Positions 54,370-62,809 of a stretch of DNA of 64,000 bases are shown piece by piece (the first letter of the stretch is position 1; each line of letters starts with the position of its first letter). A program made the translations under genes and the position numbers. Under the pieces are notes generated by a model. It did no database searches and was not told where the DNA came from. It saw nothing but the letters and a program-made list of their open reading frames with translations. This DNA comes from Spirosoma endophyticum. GTDB taxonomy: Bacteria > Bacteroidota > Bacteroidia > Cytophagales > Spirosomataceae. The DNA lies in NCBI RefSeq assembly GCF_900112365.1, contig NZ_FOLQ01000001.1:62001-126000 (forward strand). Direction: 5' to 3'.

Positions 54370-54780
54370 ATGGAGATTGGTATCAGCAAGCATCTAACCG
54401 GTATGAATAATTTTTTACTATTCGTCTTATTACTGACCACTACAGCCTGGCAGGCTGAGACCAAAGCCAGACTGAAGGAGGTAAATCTGGGCCCTACCGC
54501 TGAAATGGCCATCATGAAATTGCCTGCCTCTCCGCAATCGGCTGAAGAAACGGAGCCTTTGCCGTCTTTACAACCAAGACAGAATCTGCCACGAGTTGTT
54601 ATCAACCGGCAGTTTATGCGGAATGCTCAGCTGCGCATTCACGTGAATGACTTTGCGGCATCGGGAAAAACTATTGAACAGGCCGTACCGAAAGCGGGTA
54701 GGCAACTGGAATGCTCGAACGAAACCAAAACTGATAACAGCATCGAAAATGCCCTGACAATTCGGATCGCTGCCGATTGA
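54370..54780 (+). CDS. Secreted hypothetical protein
   Basis: A 136-residue frame; a signal peptide begins at the Met at 54403 (MNNFLLFVLLLTTTAWQAE), so that start is equally likely. The mature part is Pro/Glu-rich and then polar (LPRVVINRQFMRNAQLRIHVNDFAASGK). No family is recognised. It converges with the heparinase-type gene. Confidence 0.5.
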   Translation: MEIGISKHLTGMNNFLLFVLLLTTTAWQAETKARLKEVNLGPTAEMAIMKLPASPQSAEETEPLPSLQPRQNLPRVVINRQFMRNAQLRIHVNDFAASGKTIEQAVPKAGRQLECSNETKTDNSIENALTIRIAAD

Positions 54781-54870
54781 TTCGATGCGTTGCTGGTCTT
54801 AATCCTGAAATCATGCTAATATAATCTTTTTAATATAGCGATCTTTGCGGTTGATTTTTAGCTTATACAT

Positions 54871-56751
54871 TCAGTGTGGCCATTGGTCCAATGGCTGTAC
54901 GTTGGTGGCTATTTTCTTGGCGGCTTTTTCAGGAATAAGCAATACCGTGAGCGCTGTTTTCGCATTAGCGGGAACTGTTACGTCGAAACCGACCCGCATT
55001 GTGCCCGGATTGGGCGCATCATACTCGTGGGGCGGGTCGGTTGACCAGGTTTTCAACACGATCGTGGCCGGTTCCTGTACAAGTAACGTTAGTTTTTTGC
55101 CATCCTTCGTCAACTCGGCCTTATTCCCATTCACGGTAACTGTAGCGGATGTCAGCATCGTCCAGCGAACGGTTGTGGCTGTCGGCAGGGTTTCCAGCTC
55201 GTCCCGAACAACAACGTAGTCCTTATTCATGATGGCAATGCCGCGCTTGGCTTTCGCCACAGATCCTTTATAAACAGCCGTAAGATCAGTAGTGGCATTC
55301 ATGAACAAAGGCGTATTCGATGAGCTGGTAATCTCCGATTTTCCCGCGACGCGCTGGAGACTATCGTTGATGGTTAGCGTGTTATGGACGTAGTTGTTGT
55401 AGCGAAATACCTGCCAGCGCTGTGAGTTTTGGGTTTTATTCCACAGATCGACACCTTTCGATTCAAGCGTTTCATAACTCTGCATCCCAAAATCCATGGC
55501 CCAGCGCACACCGTCCGCGTCCATCACAAACGAACCGGCGTCCATGTGGGCATGATTCGTGCCGGGACTGCCGCCTTTAAATCCGACATAAATCGCTGCC
55601 GGATCAGTCCAGGATGTCCGCATCATGGCAACGGGTGTGGTTCCCGATCCAACCCACATAGTGGATTTAGGCGCACGAATGGCGTTCATACTAATGCCAT
55701 TGCTCCACAACAACGTAGCGGGCAGCAGCCGGTCCTTGACCTGCCGTTTTGTTTCGGCCGGGTTTGTTAAGTAACGACGTTCCTCCCAGAGCAACGACGG
55801 GTCTTTTAGCTTGTTGGCAAACCAGAACATGGCTGGCTGCAATTCCCCGGTAAGACCCGAATCTGAGTAATTGAACGCGTCACCGGTTGGGCCAGTCATG
55901 TTTTCCATATAGCCCGCTGAATTTAAAAAACCCGGTTTTTGCGACAGGCCAAAGTCCGTACCGAACAATTTATCGAGTGCACTGATGAACATTACGTTAA
56001 AGCTCGTTCCGTAGCCCCAATAACTGTACCCTTCGGGGTAGGCACCATTGGGGCTATAATCGCCCATAGGCAGCACAATCGACTCGATCGACCGGTTAAT
56101 GATACGTTTGGCAAGCTCCGGCTGATCTTCATAAATAGCCATCGCGCCATAGGCTATTCCCGCATTGCAGACCTGATTCCAGTTGTTGGTAACGGTGAGC
56201 CAACTGTTGAATTTAGTATCCAGTGACGGTTCAATGCCTTTTTTCAGGATGGCTTCTCTTATCGCCGATCTGGATTGGGCCGACAGGTCATTATACAGCC
56301 AGTCATACCCAATGGAAACGGCCATCGTCATTTCGGCAACGTCCAGAAAGTGAGTCGGATTCCAGTCGCTGAAGGCTGATACGGCCAACAATTCCTGCTC
56401 TGCGCGTTTTAAATACTTTTCCTGGTGGGTCATGCGGTAGGCGAAGGCCAGATAAAATATCCGGCGCAATCCCTCTCTGGATGTTGAAAGCAGCCGCCTG
56501 CCAATTTTAATACGTTCTAAGGGAGCCAGGGCAAGCATCGCGTCGCATTCCGTCAGGATGGCCTGGTTCAGTTGCCCCCAGGTTTTGTCAGCGCTTACGG
56601 TTTTGTTGATCGAAGCCTCTTCGCCTTTCAGTAAGAGAATTCGCGGATGGTCCGGAAATCTGGCTGATCCAACCCGATCGACCTGCGCCCAAACGAAGAA
56701 GGGGAATAAAAGCAGAAACGCTATTATATTAAGAAAGGAGATTTTCGTCAT
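54871..56751 (-). CDS. Heparinase II/III-like polysaccharide lyase
   Basis: About 626 residues from ATG 56751; the frame extends to 56784 into a repeat. A signal peptide (ISFLNIIAFLLLFPFFVWAQ) is followed by an alpha/alpha toroid alginate-lyase-type domain (about 40-330) with NNWNQVCNAGIAYGAMAIY and GYSYWGYGTSFN, and a C-terminal beta-sandwich of the heparinase II/III type with GGSPGTNHAHMDAGSFVMDADGVRWAMDFG. Such enzymes cleave acidic polysaccharides by beta-elimination in the periplasm. The neighbouring gene is a GH43-like enzyme in the same direction, so both may work on one glycan, but no SusC/SusD pair is nearby. Confidence 0.88.
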   Translation of the reverse strand: MTKISFLNIIAFLLLFPFFVWAQVDRVGSARFPDHPRILLLKGEEASINKTVSADKTWGQLNQAILTECDAMLALAPLERIKIGRRLLSTSREGLRRIFYLAFAYRMTHQEKYLKRAEQELLAVSAFSDWNPTHFLDVAEMTMAVSIGYDWLYNDLSAQSRSAIREAILKKGIEPSLDTKFNSWLTVTNNWNQVCNAGIAYGAMAIYEDQPELAKRIINRSIESIVLPMGDYSPNGAYPEGYSYWGYGTSFNVMFISALDKLFGTDFGLSQKPGFLNSAGYMENMTGPTGDAFNYSDSGLTGELQPAMFWFANKLKDPSLLWEERRYLTNPAETKRQVKDRLLPATLLWSNGISMNAIRAPKSTMWVGSGTTPVAMMRTSWTDPAAIYVGFKGGSPGTNHAHMDAGSFVMDADGVRWAMDFGMQSYETLESKGVDLWNKTQNSQRWQVFRYNNYVHNTLTINDSLQRVAGKSEITSSSNTPLFMNATTDLTAVYKGSVAKAKRGIAIMNKDYVVVRDELETLPTATTVRWTMLTSATVTVNGNKAELTKDGKKLTLLVQEPATIVLKTWSTDPPHEYDAPNPGTMRVGFDVTVPANAKTALTVLLIPEKAAKKIATNVQPLDQWPH

Positions 56752-56771
56752 CATTGAGCTTCTGAGAGAGT

Positions 56772-56876
56772 TATTATTGTCCATAGAGCGGTCCGCCGAT
56801 GCGGCACAGAGAATACAGAAACTTAAAATACTTAAAACCAGGTCTTTAAAGCTCTGTATTCTCTGTGGATAATCAT
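56772..56876. repeat. CACAGAG-family inverted repeat with insert
   Basis: GCACAGAGAATACAGAA pairs with CTCTGTATTCTCTGTGG on the right across a 30-base centre. The left part starts TTATTGTCCATAGAGCGGTCCGC, also seen in related form at 26133, and contains an additional CGGTCCGCCGATGCGG stretch. It fills the gap between the GH43-like gene and the heparinase-like gene. Confidence 0.7.
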
Positions 56877-56893
56877 TCTGTTTAAATACCTGA

Positions 56894-57895
56894 TTAAGGG
56901 TTCAGGACTGGTTTTTTACCGTTCCAGGTGATGGGGATATTCGACAAAAACCAGGTTTTTCCTTTGTCGTTATTGCCCTGAAAGAATAAGTACGTTTTTC
57001 CTGTAGTGTCCAGAAAAATATGCGGATGCCCTGATTCGCTGGCGTTCCAACTGCCCGGCGCCCCATTTTTTAGAAACGGCTCCGGTTGCATCCGTTTCCA
57101 GTGCAGACCATCTGTACTACTAGCTACGCCAACCTGTTGCGGCCAGTTATTATAAGCCCCGGCGTAGAACATGACCAGCTCATTACCCCGCTGAATGATG
57201 GACGGTGCTTCGATGCACTCGCCTTCCCAGGGGAGTTCTGGTTTCAAAATTGGACCATCGGTGGCGACCTGTTTCCAGTCCTCCCGGTTGAAGTTGGTCG
57301 TTGCGGGCGCTATGGCTACGCCCAACTGCTGAATTTTATAGGACGTATCGCGAGTCGCGAAATACAGAAAATACTGGTTCTTAAACTTGTAGACTTCCGC
57401 ATCAATAGCCCGCCCGCAGGACCAGTCAGATAGGGCAGGGCGAAAGATTGGGTTGGTGGCATTGCGGGTAAAATGAAGACCATCGGCAGAAACCGCGTGA
57501 CAGATAGCATCTTTACGCCCGTTGCCGTATGTCTGGTAAAAGATATGCACGTTTCCATCGCGGACGAGGGCACTGGGCGCACATAACCCTTTTTTCTCAT
57601 AGTCGGCAACCGGTTTCATTTCGCCAATTTTCTGCCAGTTCGTTAAATCCGGACTTTTGGCAATGCCAATGCCCCAAATGTCGGCGCCGGTAGAATCTTT
57701 GCCCATCGGCACCGAATAATAGAGCAGGTAGCGACCCTTGAACCGAATAACGTGCGGATCTTTTGAATAGCCCGGTTTACGGTACGTAGTGTCGCCAAAT
57801 AGCATTTTGGGACGGATGTTTTGGGCTGCTACGGGCAGGCGTAATCCACCAGCCAACGCTACAAACAAACTGATATAGACAAGTTTTAGAGACAT
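56894..57895 (-). CDS. GH43-like five-bladed propeller glycosidase
   Basis: About 333 residues from ATG 57895 (MSLKLVYISLFVALAGGLRLPVAAQ signal); the frame is open to 57955. The fold is a five-bladed propeller: YSKDPHVIRFKGRYLLYYS (general base Asp), GIGIAKSPDLTNW, LCAPSALVRDGNVHIFYQTY, AIDAEVYKFKNQYFLYFATR, GECIEAPSIIQRGNELVMFYAG (likely acid Glu). The set fits GH43 or related arabinosidase/xylosidase/galactosidase groups, and GH130-like enzymes cannot be excluded. The heparinase-type gene follows in the same direction. Confidence 0.82.
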   Translation of the reverse strand: MSLKLVYISLFVALAGGLRLPVAAQNIRPKMLFGDTTYRKPGYSKDPHVIRFKGRYLLYYSVPMGKDSTGADIWGIGIAKSPDLTNWQKIGEMKPVADYEKKGLCAPSALVRDGNVHIFYQTYGNGRKDAICHAVSADGLHFTRNATNPIFRPALSDWSCGRAIDAEVYKFKNQYFLYFATRDTSYKIQQLGVAIAPATTNFNREDWKQVATDGPILKPELPWEGECIEAPSIIQRGNELVMFYAGAYNNWPQQVGVASSTDGLHWKRMQPEPFLKNGAPGSWNASESGHPHIFLDTTGKTYLFFQGNNDKGKTWFLSNIPITWNGKKPVLNP

Positions 57896-58023
57896 ATATT
57901 CCTGAGAATTGCGTTTCGTGTAGCCAGCCTGATACGTAGGCGCTACGTTTTTCAATAGTCAAGCAATCAACGGCTGATTGTTACTTAACATCTAATGGTT
58001 AAGGAATAGGATGAATAAAAAAG

Positions 58024-58054
58024 AAGGCTGCGAAATATAGAATTTCGCAGCCTT
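58024..58054 (-). terminator. Intrinsic terminator of the Lrp gene
   Basis: AAGGCTGCGAAAT pairs perfectly with ATTTCGCAGCCTT over 13 bases around a 5-base loop. On the minus strand the stem is followed by CTTTTTT, downstream of the Lrp-type gene. Confidence 0.88.
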
Positions 58055-58083
58055 TAAGAAATAAATTACTATAAGATTGTTTG

Positions 58084-58106
58084 TCATCCCGACGCAGGAG
58101 GGATGA
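58084..58106. repeat. Short REP-like palindrome
   Basis: TCATCCC / GGGATGA around GACGCAGGA. The core CATCCCGACGCAGGAGGGAT resembles an intergenic repeat I recall as frequent in Bacteroidota genomes. It lies between the Lrp stop codon and its terminator. Confidence 0.5.
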
Positions 58107-58127
58107 TAGAAAGTAGGGTTGAGTAAA

Positions 58128-58598
58128 TTACTTCAGCAAATTCAAATCGGGTTGGGCGTATTTATAGACCTTAAAATAGAGCGTCGTTTTTGTCTGATAA
58201 ATCCCTTCAATCGTTGAAATCTCGTTGATGAACTCCACCAGGTCGTTGTTTGTCGGGCACATAACGTCAACTTCCAAGTCATAATCGCCCGACGTACTGG
58301 CTAGGAAACTAACTTCCGGCATTTTCGAAATGGTTTGAGCAACCTGCTCTTTCAACGTAGCAGGCCGTATGTATACCGCCACGTGCGCGTAAGCCTTAAA
58401 GCCAACTTTATCGGGGTCAACCCGCCCGATGATACTAATTACTCCGTCTTCAATTAATCGGTTCAGGCGGGTGCGGGCGGTGCCAACTGACACATTCAAG
58501 TGTTCGGCAATTTCTGTGAATGACATCCGTCCGTCTTTCTGTAGACATGACAGTATCGCGAAGTCTAACTCATCCAGCGTGCTTTGCGTCTTTTCCAT
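58128..58598 (-). CDS. Lrp/AsnC-family regulator
   Basis: About 156 residues from ATG 58598 (MEKTQSTLDELDFAILSCLQ); the longer frame reaches 58667. The helix-turn-helix is MSFTEIAEHLNVSVGTARTRLNRLIEDG and the C-terminal RAM ligand-binding domain is FKAYAHVAVYIRPATLKEQVAQ to TLYFKVYKYA. The gene is divergent from the semialdehyde dehydrogenase with a 108-base shared upstream region, the usual place for an Lrp operator. It probably controls the adjacent amino acid/semialdehyde genes in response to a metabolite such as beta-alanine (inference). Confidence 0.93.
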   Translation of the reverse strand: MEKTQSTLDELDFAILSCLQKDGRMSFTEIAEHLNVSVGTARTRLNRLIEDGVISIIGRVDPDKVGFKAYAHVAVYIRPATLKEQVAQTISKMPEVSFLASTSGDYDLEVDVMCPTNNDLVEFINEISTIEGIYQTKTTLYFKVYKYAQPDLNLLK

Positions 58599-58706
58599 TG
58601 GCGTACTTTTGTCTTGTAAAATTATTGCTAAAATTTGACTACTATCTAAATAATTTTTAGTTTGCACATCTTATTTCTGCAAAAAATGCAGATATACAAC
58701 AAAACC

Positions 58707-60164
58707 ATGAAGTATACCCCCATTCAGAATTACATAAACGGCCAGTTTGTCGACGCAACAACCGATCAAACGCTGGAGGTGATTTCGCCAGTAGATGGTA
58801 CATTTCTGTCAACGGTTCCGCTATCGACTGCCAGTGATCTGGATGCTGCGGTCAAGGCTGCCAAAGCGGCCTTTTCGGGCTGGAGCCGGACAACGATCAA
58901 AGAAAGAGTACAGGTCTTTTTTCGCTATAAAGCCCTGTTGGAGAAAAATATAGATGAACTGGCTCTGCTGGTTCAGGAAGAGAATGGGAAAACCTACGCA
59001 GAAGCCGTTGCCGAAATCGAAAAAGGCGCTGAACTGGCTGAATTTGCCTGTTCGCTTCCCCAGATCGTTACCGGCGAAATTCTGGAAGTGAGTCGGGGGG
59101 TTGAGTGTCGCACCGAACATGTACCGCTGGGGGTTGTGGCCAGCATCGTGCCGTTTAACTTTCCGAGTATGGTGCCCAACTGGACCATACCAAACGCTAT
59201 TGCGCTGGGCAACTGCATGATTCTCAAGCCATCGGAGAAAGTGCCGTTAAGTGTGGGCCGATTAGCGGAGTTGTTGCAGGAAGCGGGTTTGCCAGCGGGC
59301 GTTTTCAACGTTGTGCACGGTGATAAGGACGTAGTGGAAGCTATTTGCGACCATCCCGGCATCGAAGCGGTTTCGTTTGTTGGGTCAACGAAAATTGCCA
59401 AAGCTGTTTATAAACGGGCCACCAGCAACTACAAACGCTGCCTGGCGTTGGGTGGGGCCAAAAATCACCTGATCGTTTTGCCCGATGCCATTCCGGGCAT
59501 GACGGCTCAAAACATTACAGCGTCGATGGCGGGATGCGCGGGTCAGCGGTGTATGGCGGCTTCGGCGATGGTAGCGGTTGGTCCCGTCGATCACATCATT
59601 GAGAAACTTTGCGAGGAAGCGCAAAAGATGATTCCCGGCGGCAGTCTGGGCGCTGTGATCAACCGGGCGTCCAAGGAACGTATTGAACAGTACATTACCG
59701 ATGCCGAAAGGCAGGGCGCAAAAGTGCTCGTCGATGGCCGCAATCCAACGGTAGCTGGTAAAGAAAACGGTACGTATGTTGGTCCAACAGTGATCGACTA
59801 TGTTACGCCGGATATGGCGATTGCGCAGGAAGAAATTTTCGGGCCGGTCATCAGCATCATGCGGACGAATACCGTCGATGAAGCGCTGGCCATCGAGAAC
59901 GCCAATCCCTACGGAAATGCGGCTTCCGTATTTACCCAAAATGGCGGGATGGCGCGTTACGTGATCGACAAAGCCAGCGCTGGCATGGTCGGCGTCAACG
60001 TGGGTGTACCGGTTCCGCGCGAACCATTCTCGTTTGGTGGCTGGAACGATAGCCGCTTCGGGGTAGGGGACATCACCGGCAAAAGCTCCATCGAATTCTG
60101 GACAAAACTCAAGAAAAGCACGACTAAGTGGAACCCCGAAGCGGGCATAAACTGGATGAGTTAA
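58707..60164 (+). CDS. mmsA: CoA-acylating (methyl)malonate-semialdehyde dehydrogenase
   Basis: A 485-residue aldehyde dehydrogenase from ATG 58707 (MKYTPIQNYINGQFVDAT); an in-frame ATG at 58686 gives 7 more residues. The NAD site VPFNFPSMVPNW, the catalytic Cys in AGQRCMAAS and the VGVNVGVPVPREPFSFGGWNDSRFG ending are characteristic of methylmalonate-semialdehyde dehydrogenase, which forms propionyl-CoA or acetyl-CoA from the (methyl)malonate semialdehyde. With the aminotransferase that follows 43 bases later it forms a beta-alanine or beta-aminoisobutyrate route. Confidence 0.92.
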   Translation: MKYTPIQNYINGQFVDATTDQTLEVISPVDGTFLSTVPLSTASDLDAAVKAAKAAFSGWSRTTIKERVQVFFRYKALLEKNIDELALLVQEENGKTYAEAVAEIEKGAELAEFACSLPQIVTGEILEVSRGVECRTEHVPLGVVASIVPFNFPSMVPNWTIPNAIALGNCMILKPSEKVPLSVGRLAELLQEAGLPAGVFNVVHGDKDVVEAICDHPGIEAVSFVGSTKIAKAVYKRATSNYKRCLALGGAKNHLIVLPDAIPGMTAQNITASMAGCAGQRCMAASAMVAVGPVDHIIEKLCEEAQKMIPGGSLGAVINRASKERIEQYITDAERQGAKVLVDGRNPTVAGKENGTYVGPTVIDYVTPDMAIAQEEIFGPVISIMRTNTVDEALAIENANPYGNAASVFTQNGGMARYVIDKASAGMVGVNVGVPVPREPFSFGGWNDSRFGVGDITGKSSIEFWTKLKKSTTKWNPEAGINWMS

Positions 60165-60207
60165 TTTCAACTTTGATAAAGTTTTAAACCGAAAACGATA
60201 AACTGAC

Positions 60208-61557
60208 ATGCTTGACACCGCAACACTTTCCGAAACGCAGGAAGTCCTTCAGGATAGCTTCGATTACACCGTGTTTGCCTGGAGCAAACAGAAAGGCATT
60301 TCGCCGATTGCGGTAAAATACGCCAAAGGTGTTTACCTGTACGACTACGACGACAAACGCTACATCGACTTTTCGTCGGGTCTAATGAACGTGAACATCG
60401 GGCATGGTAATCAGCGGATTACCGAAGCTGTTGTTCGGCAGATGCAGGAAGTGAGCTACGTGACGCCCTACTGCGTAACAAAAGTTCGGGGTGAGCTGGG
60501 CAAGAAGCTGGCCGAAATCTGCCCCGGCGATCTGAACAAAGCATTCTTCACCTTATGCGGTGCTACGTCCAATGAAGCGGCAATTAAACTGGCGCGTTTG
60601 TATACGGGACGACACAAAATCCTGAGTCGCTACCAATCCTACCACGGCGCTACGTATGGTACGTTATCGGTGGGTGGTGACCCCCGCAAACTCACCGACG
60701 ATTCGCAGCAGGCTCCCAATTTCGTGCACATCGATATTCCCTACAAATATCGCTGGAACCACGACGAAGCCAGCATGCTTACGGATTCTGTGGAACATCT
60801 GGAGCGGGTCATTGCTTACGAAGGACCGGGCAATATTGCCGCCATTATGCTGGAAGGCGAGTCGGGCACGTCGGGTTGTCTGCAATACCCGGTTGGCTAT
60901 TTAGCTGCCGTTCGGGAAATCTGCGACAAGCATGGCATCCTGATCATCATGGACGAAGTCATGAGCGGTTTCGGGCGTACCGGTAAGTGGTTTGGCTTTG
61001 AAAACCACGGCATTGTACCCGATATGGTCACGATGGCCAAAGGCATTACGAGTGGCTACATTCCGTTTGGTTGCCTGATGGTTACGGATAAAATCGCTTC
61101 CCGCTATGACGATACGGTGTTAGCAACGGGCATGACGTATGCCGCCCATCCGGTGGGTTGTGCGGCTGCGCTGGAAACCCTGAAAGTATATGAGGACGAA
61201 AATCTGATCGAGAACACCGTCGAAATGGGCAGATACATGGATGAACAAGCTGCAATTTTGATGCAGAAGCATCCGAGCATCGGCGATTTTAGAAATACGG
61301 GTCTACTTGGCTGTTTCGAGTTGGTTAAAAACCGGAAAACCAAAGAACCGATGGCGCCTTTCAACGCCAGGCCGGAAGAAATGGCTGTGATGAGCAAAGT
61401 AGCTGCCAAAATAAAAGAGTTAGGTATGTACACCTTCGTCCGCTGGAGTTACGTGTTCGTGGCACCACCGCTGTGTGTCACGAAGGCCCAAATCGATGAA
61501 GGTTTAGCGATCATTAGCGAAGCGCTGAAAATTGCCGACGAATACGTAGTGGAGTGA
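60208..61557 (+). CDS. Class III PLP aminotransferase (beta-alanine type likely)
   Basis: A 449-residue fold-type I omega-aminotransferase. Motifs include YIDFSSGLMNVNIGHGNQRI, FTLCGATSNEAAIKLARLY, IIMDEVMSGFGRTGKWFGFENHGIVPDMVTMAKGITSGY with the PLP lysine in AKG, and TYAAHPVGCAAALETLKVY. The combination with semialdehyde dehydrogenase and Lrp suggests beta-alanine:pyruvate or beta-alanine:2-oxoglutarate transamination to malonate semialdehyde. Other omega-amino acids such as GABA remain possible. Confidence 0.9.
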   Translation: MLDTATLSETQEVLQDSFDYTVFAWSKQKGISPIAVKYAKGVYLYDYDDKRYIDFSSGLMNVNIGHGNQRITEAVVRQMQEVSYVTPYCVTKVRGELGKKLAEICPGDLNKAFFTLCGATSNEAAIKLARLYTGRHKILSRYQSYHGATYGTLSVGGDPRKLTDDSQQAPNFVHIDIPYKYRWNHDEASMLTDSVEHLERVIAYEGPGNIAAIMLEGESGTSGCLQYPVGYLAAVREICDKHGILIIMDEVMSGFGRTGKWFGFENHGIVPDMVTMAKGITSGYIPFGCLMVTDKIASRYDDTVLATGMTYAAHPVGCAAALETLKVYEDENLIENTVEMGRYMDEQAAILMQKHPSIGDFRNTGLLGCFELVKNRKTKEPMAPFNARPEEMAVMSKVAAKIKELGMYTFVRWSYVFVAPPLCVTKAQIDEGLAIISEALKIADEYVVE

Positions 61558-61564
61558 TTTATCG

Positions 61565-61632
61565 AACCCCCAACCCCCTAAAGGGGGCTTAACTTATTCG
61601 CAACCTAAGCCCCCTTTAGGGGGTTGGGGGTT
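61565..61632. repeat. Palindromic element with perfect 26-bp C/G-rich arms
   Basis: Arms 61565-61590 and 61607-61632 are exact reverse complements over 26 bases around a 16-base loop. Each arm itself holds CCCCCAACCCCC and a CCCCCTAAAGGGGG palindrome. It begins 7 bases after the aminotransferase stop codon and ends 37 bases before the nucleoside hydrolase. It may reduce read-through from one gene into the next. Confidence 0.9.
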
Positions 61633-61669
61633 TACTGACAATAGAGAATTTCAACATTATCATTCTAAA

Positions 61670-62713
61670 ATGCGCACAGCCAGACGCCAATTTATTAAGA
61701 CACTTTCGGTCGGAACGGCCTCGGCTTTACTACCCACTACAACGTTTGCGTCAATTGGAAAAGCAGACCCCGTTAAGCGAATTATTCTGGACAGCGACAC
61801 CGCAACAGACGATGCCGTAGCGGTGCTGATGGCTGTTACGTCGCCCAGGTTGAAAGTCGAAGCCATTACTATTACGTGCGGCAATGTTGGATTTGACCAG
61901 CAAACGAAAAATGCATTATACACGCTGCAAATTGCCGGAAAGAACGGCCAGATTCCTGTTTTTCAAGGCTCTGCGCGTCCCATGGTTCGGGAGGTTCACG
62001 GAAACGCGAAATACGTGCACGGCAGCGATGGCATGAGCGATTCATTCTTTCCTGACCCGCAACAAAAGCCGGAGAAAGAACACGCCGTTGATGCCATTAT
62101 TCGACTGGTTGAAAAGTACCCAAACGAGCTGACGATTGTGGCCATTGGGCCATTGACCAACGTAGCATTGGCATTACTGAAAGAACCATCCATCGCCAAA
62201 AAGATCAAGGCGCTTTATTTCATGGGCGGCTTCTACAAGTTTTATGGCAATATCAATCCGAGTGCTACGTACAACGCCTGGGTTGATCCCGAAGCGGCTC
62301 GTATCGTTTTCCAATCAGGGATTCCACTTACAACGGTTGGTTTTGATGTGAGTGTAAAAAGCTCGGTTTTTACCGATGACGATTACGCGAACGTGGAAAA
62401 GCTGGGCACGAAATACAGCGACTTTTTTATGAAGATTAATAAAGTCCGTCGGAAGTATTGCAAAGAGCACCAGAAGATGAACGGGTCCAATCACCCCGAC
62501 GCCATTACCATTGCCGCCGTTATTGACCCGACCCTGGTGACGCAGACCGTATCGCGCTACGTAGATGTCGAAACGCGGGGCGAGTTAACGCTCGGCGCAC
62601 TGGCTATCGACGAACTCGGTGTCTGGGGCAAACCGCCCAATGCAACCATCTGCGTCGAGGCTGACGAAGCGAAGTTCAAGAAAATGGTATTTGATACGTT
62701 GAAAATGAGTTGA
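61670..62713 (+). CDS. Tat-exported nucleoside hydrolase
   Basis: A 347-residue member of the inosine-uridine nucleoside hydrolase family, which splits ribonucleosides into base and ribose. The N-terminus is a twin-arginine-type signal (RTARRQFIKTLSVGTASALLP). The calcium-binding aspartates are in RIILDSDTATDDAVAVLMA, and VAIGPLTNVALALLKEP and YFMGGFYKFYGNINPSATYNAWVDPEAARIVF are family hallmarks. It precedes an NCS1 base permease, suggesting extracytoplasmic release of a base that the permease then imports. Confidence 0.93.
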   Translation: MRTARRQFIKTLSVGTASALLPTTTFASIGKADPVKRIILDSDTATDDAVAVLMAVTSPRLKVEAITITCGNVGFDQQTKNALYTLQIAGKNGQIPVFQGSARPMVREVHGNAKYVHGSDGMSDSFFPDPQQKPEKEHAVDAIIRLVEKYPNELTIVAIGPLTNVALALLKEPSIAKKIKALYFMGGFYKFYGNINPSATYNAWVDPEAARIVFQSGIPLTTVGFDVSVKSSVFTDDDYANVEKLGTKYSDFFMKINKVRRKYCKEHQKMNGSNHPDAITIAAVIDPTLVTQTVSRYVDVETRGELTLGALAIDELGVWGKPPNATICVEADEAKFKKMVFDTLKMS

Positions 62714-62723
62714 ATAATTTGTA

Positions 62724-62800
62724 GTTTACGGTATTCGGTTTTTGGTGGCTGTCGCGAAACGGCTCATGCGTCAGCCCAACAAAAACCGGATACCGTAAAC
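62724..62800. repeat. Long stem-loop before the permease gene
   Basis: GTTTACGGTATTCGGTTTTTG (62724-62744) and CAAAAACCGGATACCGTAAAC (62780-62800) are inverted with 20 of 21 matches around a 35-base loop. It fills the gap between nucleoside hydrolase and permease and ends 9 bases before the permease ATG, where it could affect translation. Confidence 0.8.
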
Positions 62801-62809
62801 CGAAAACTT

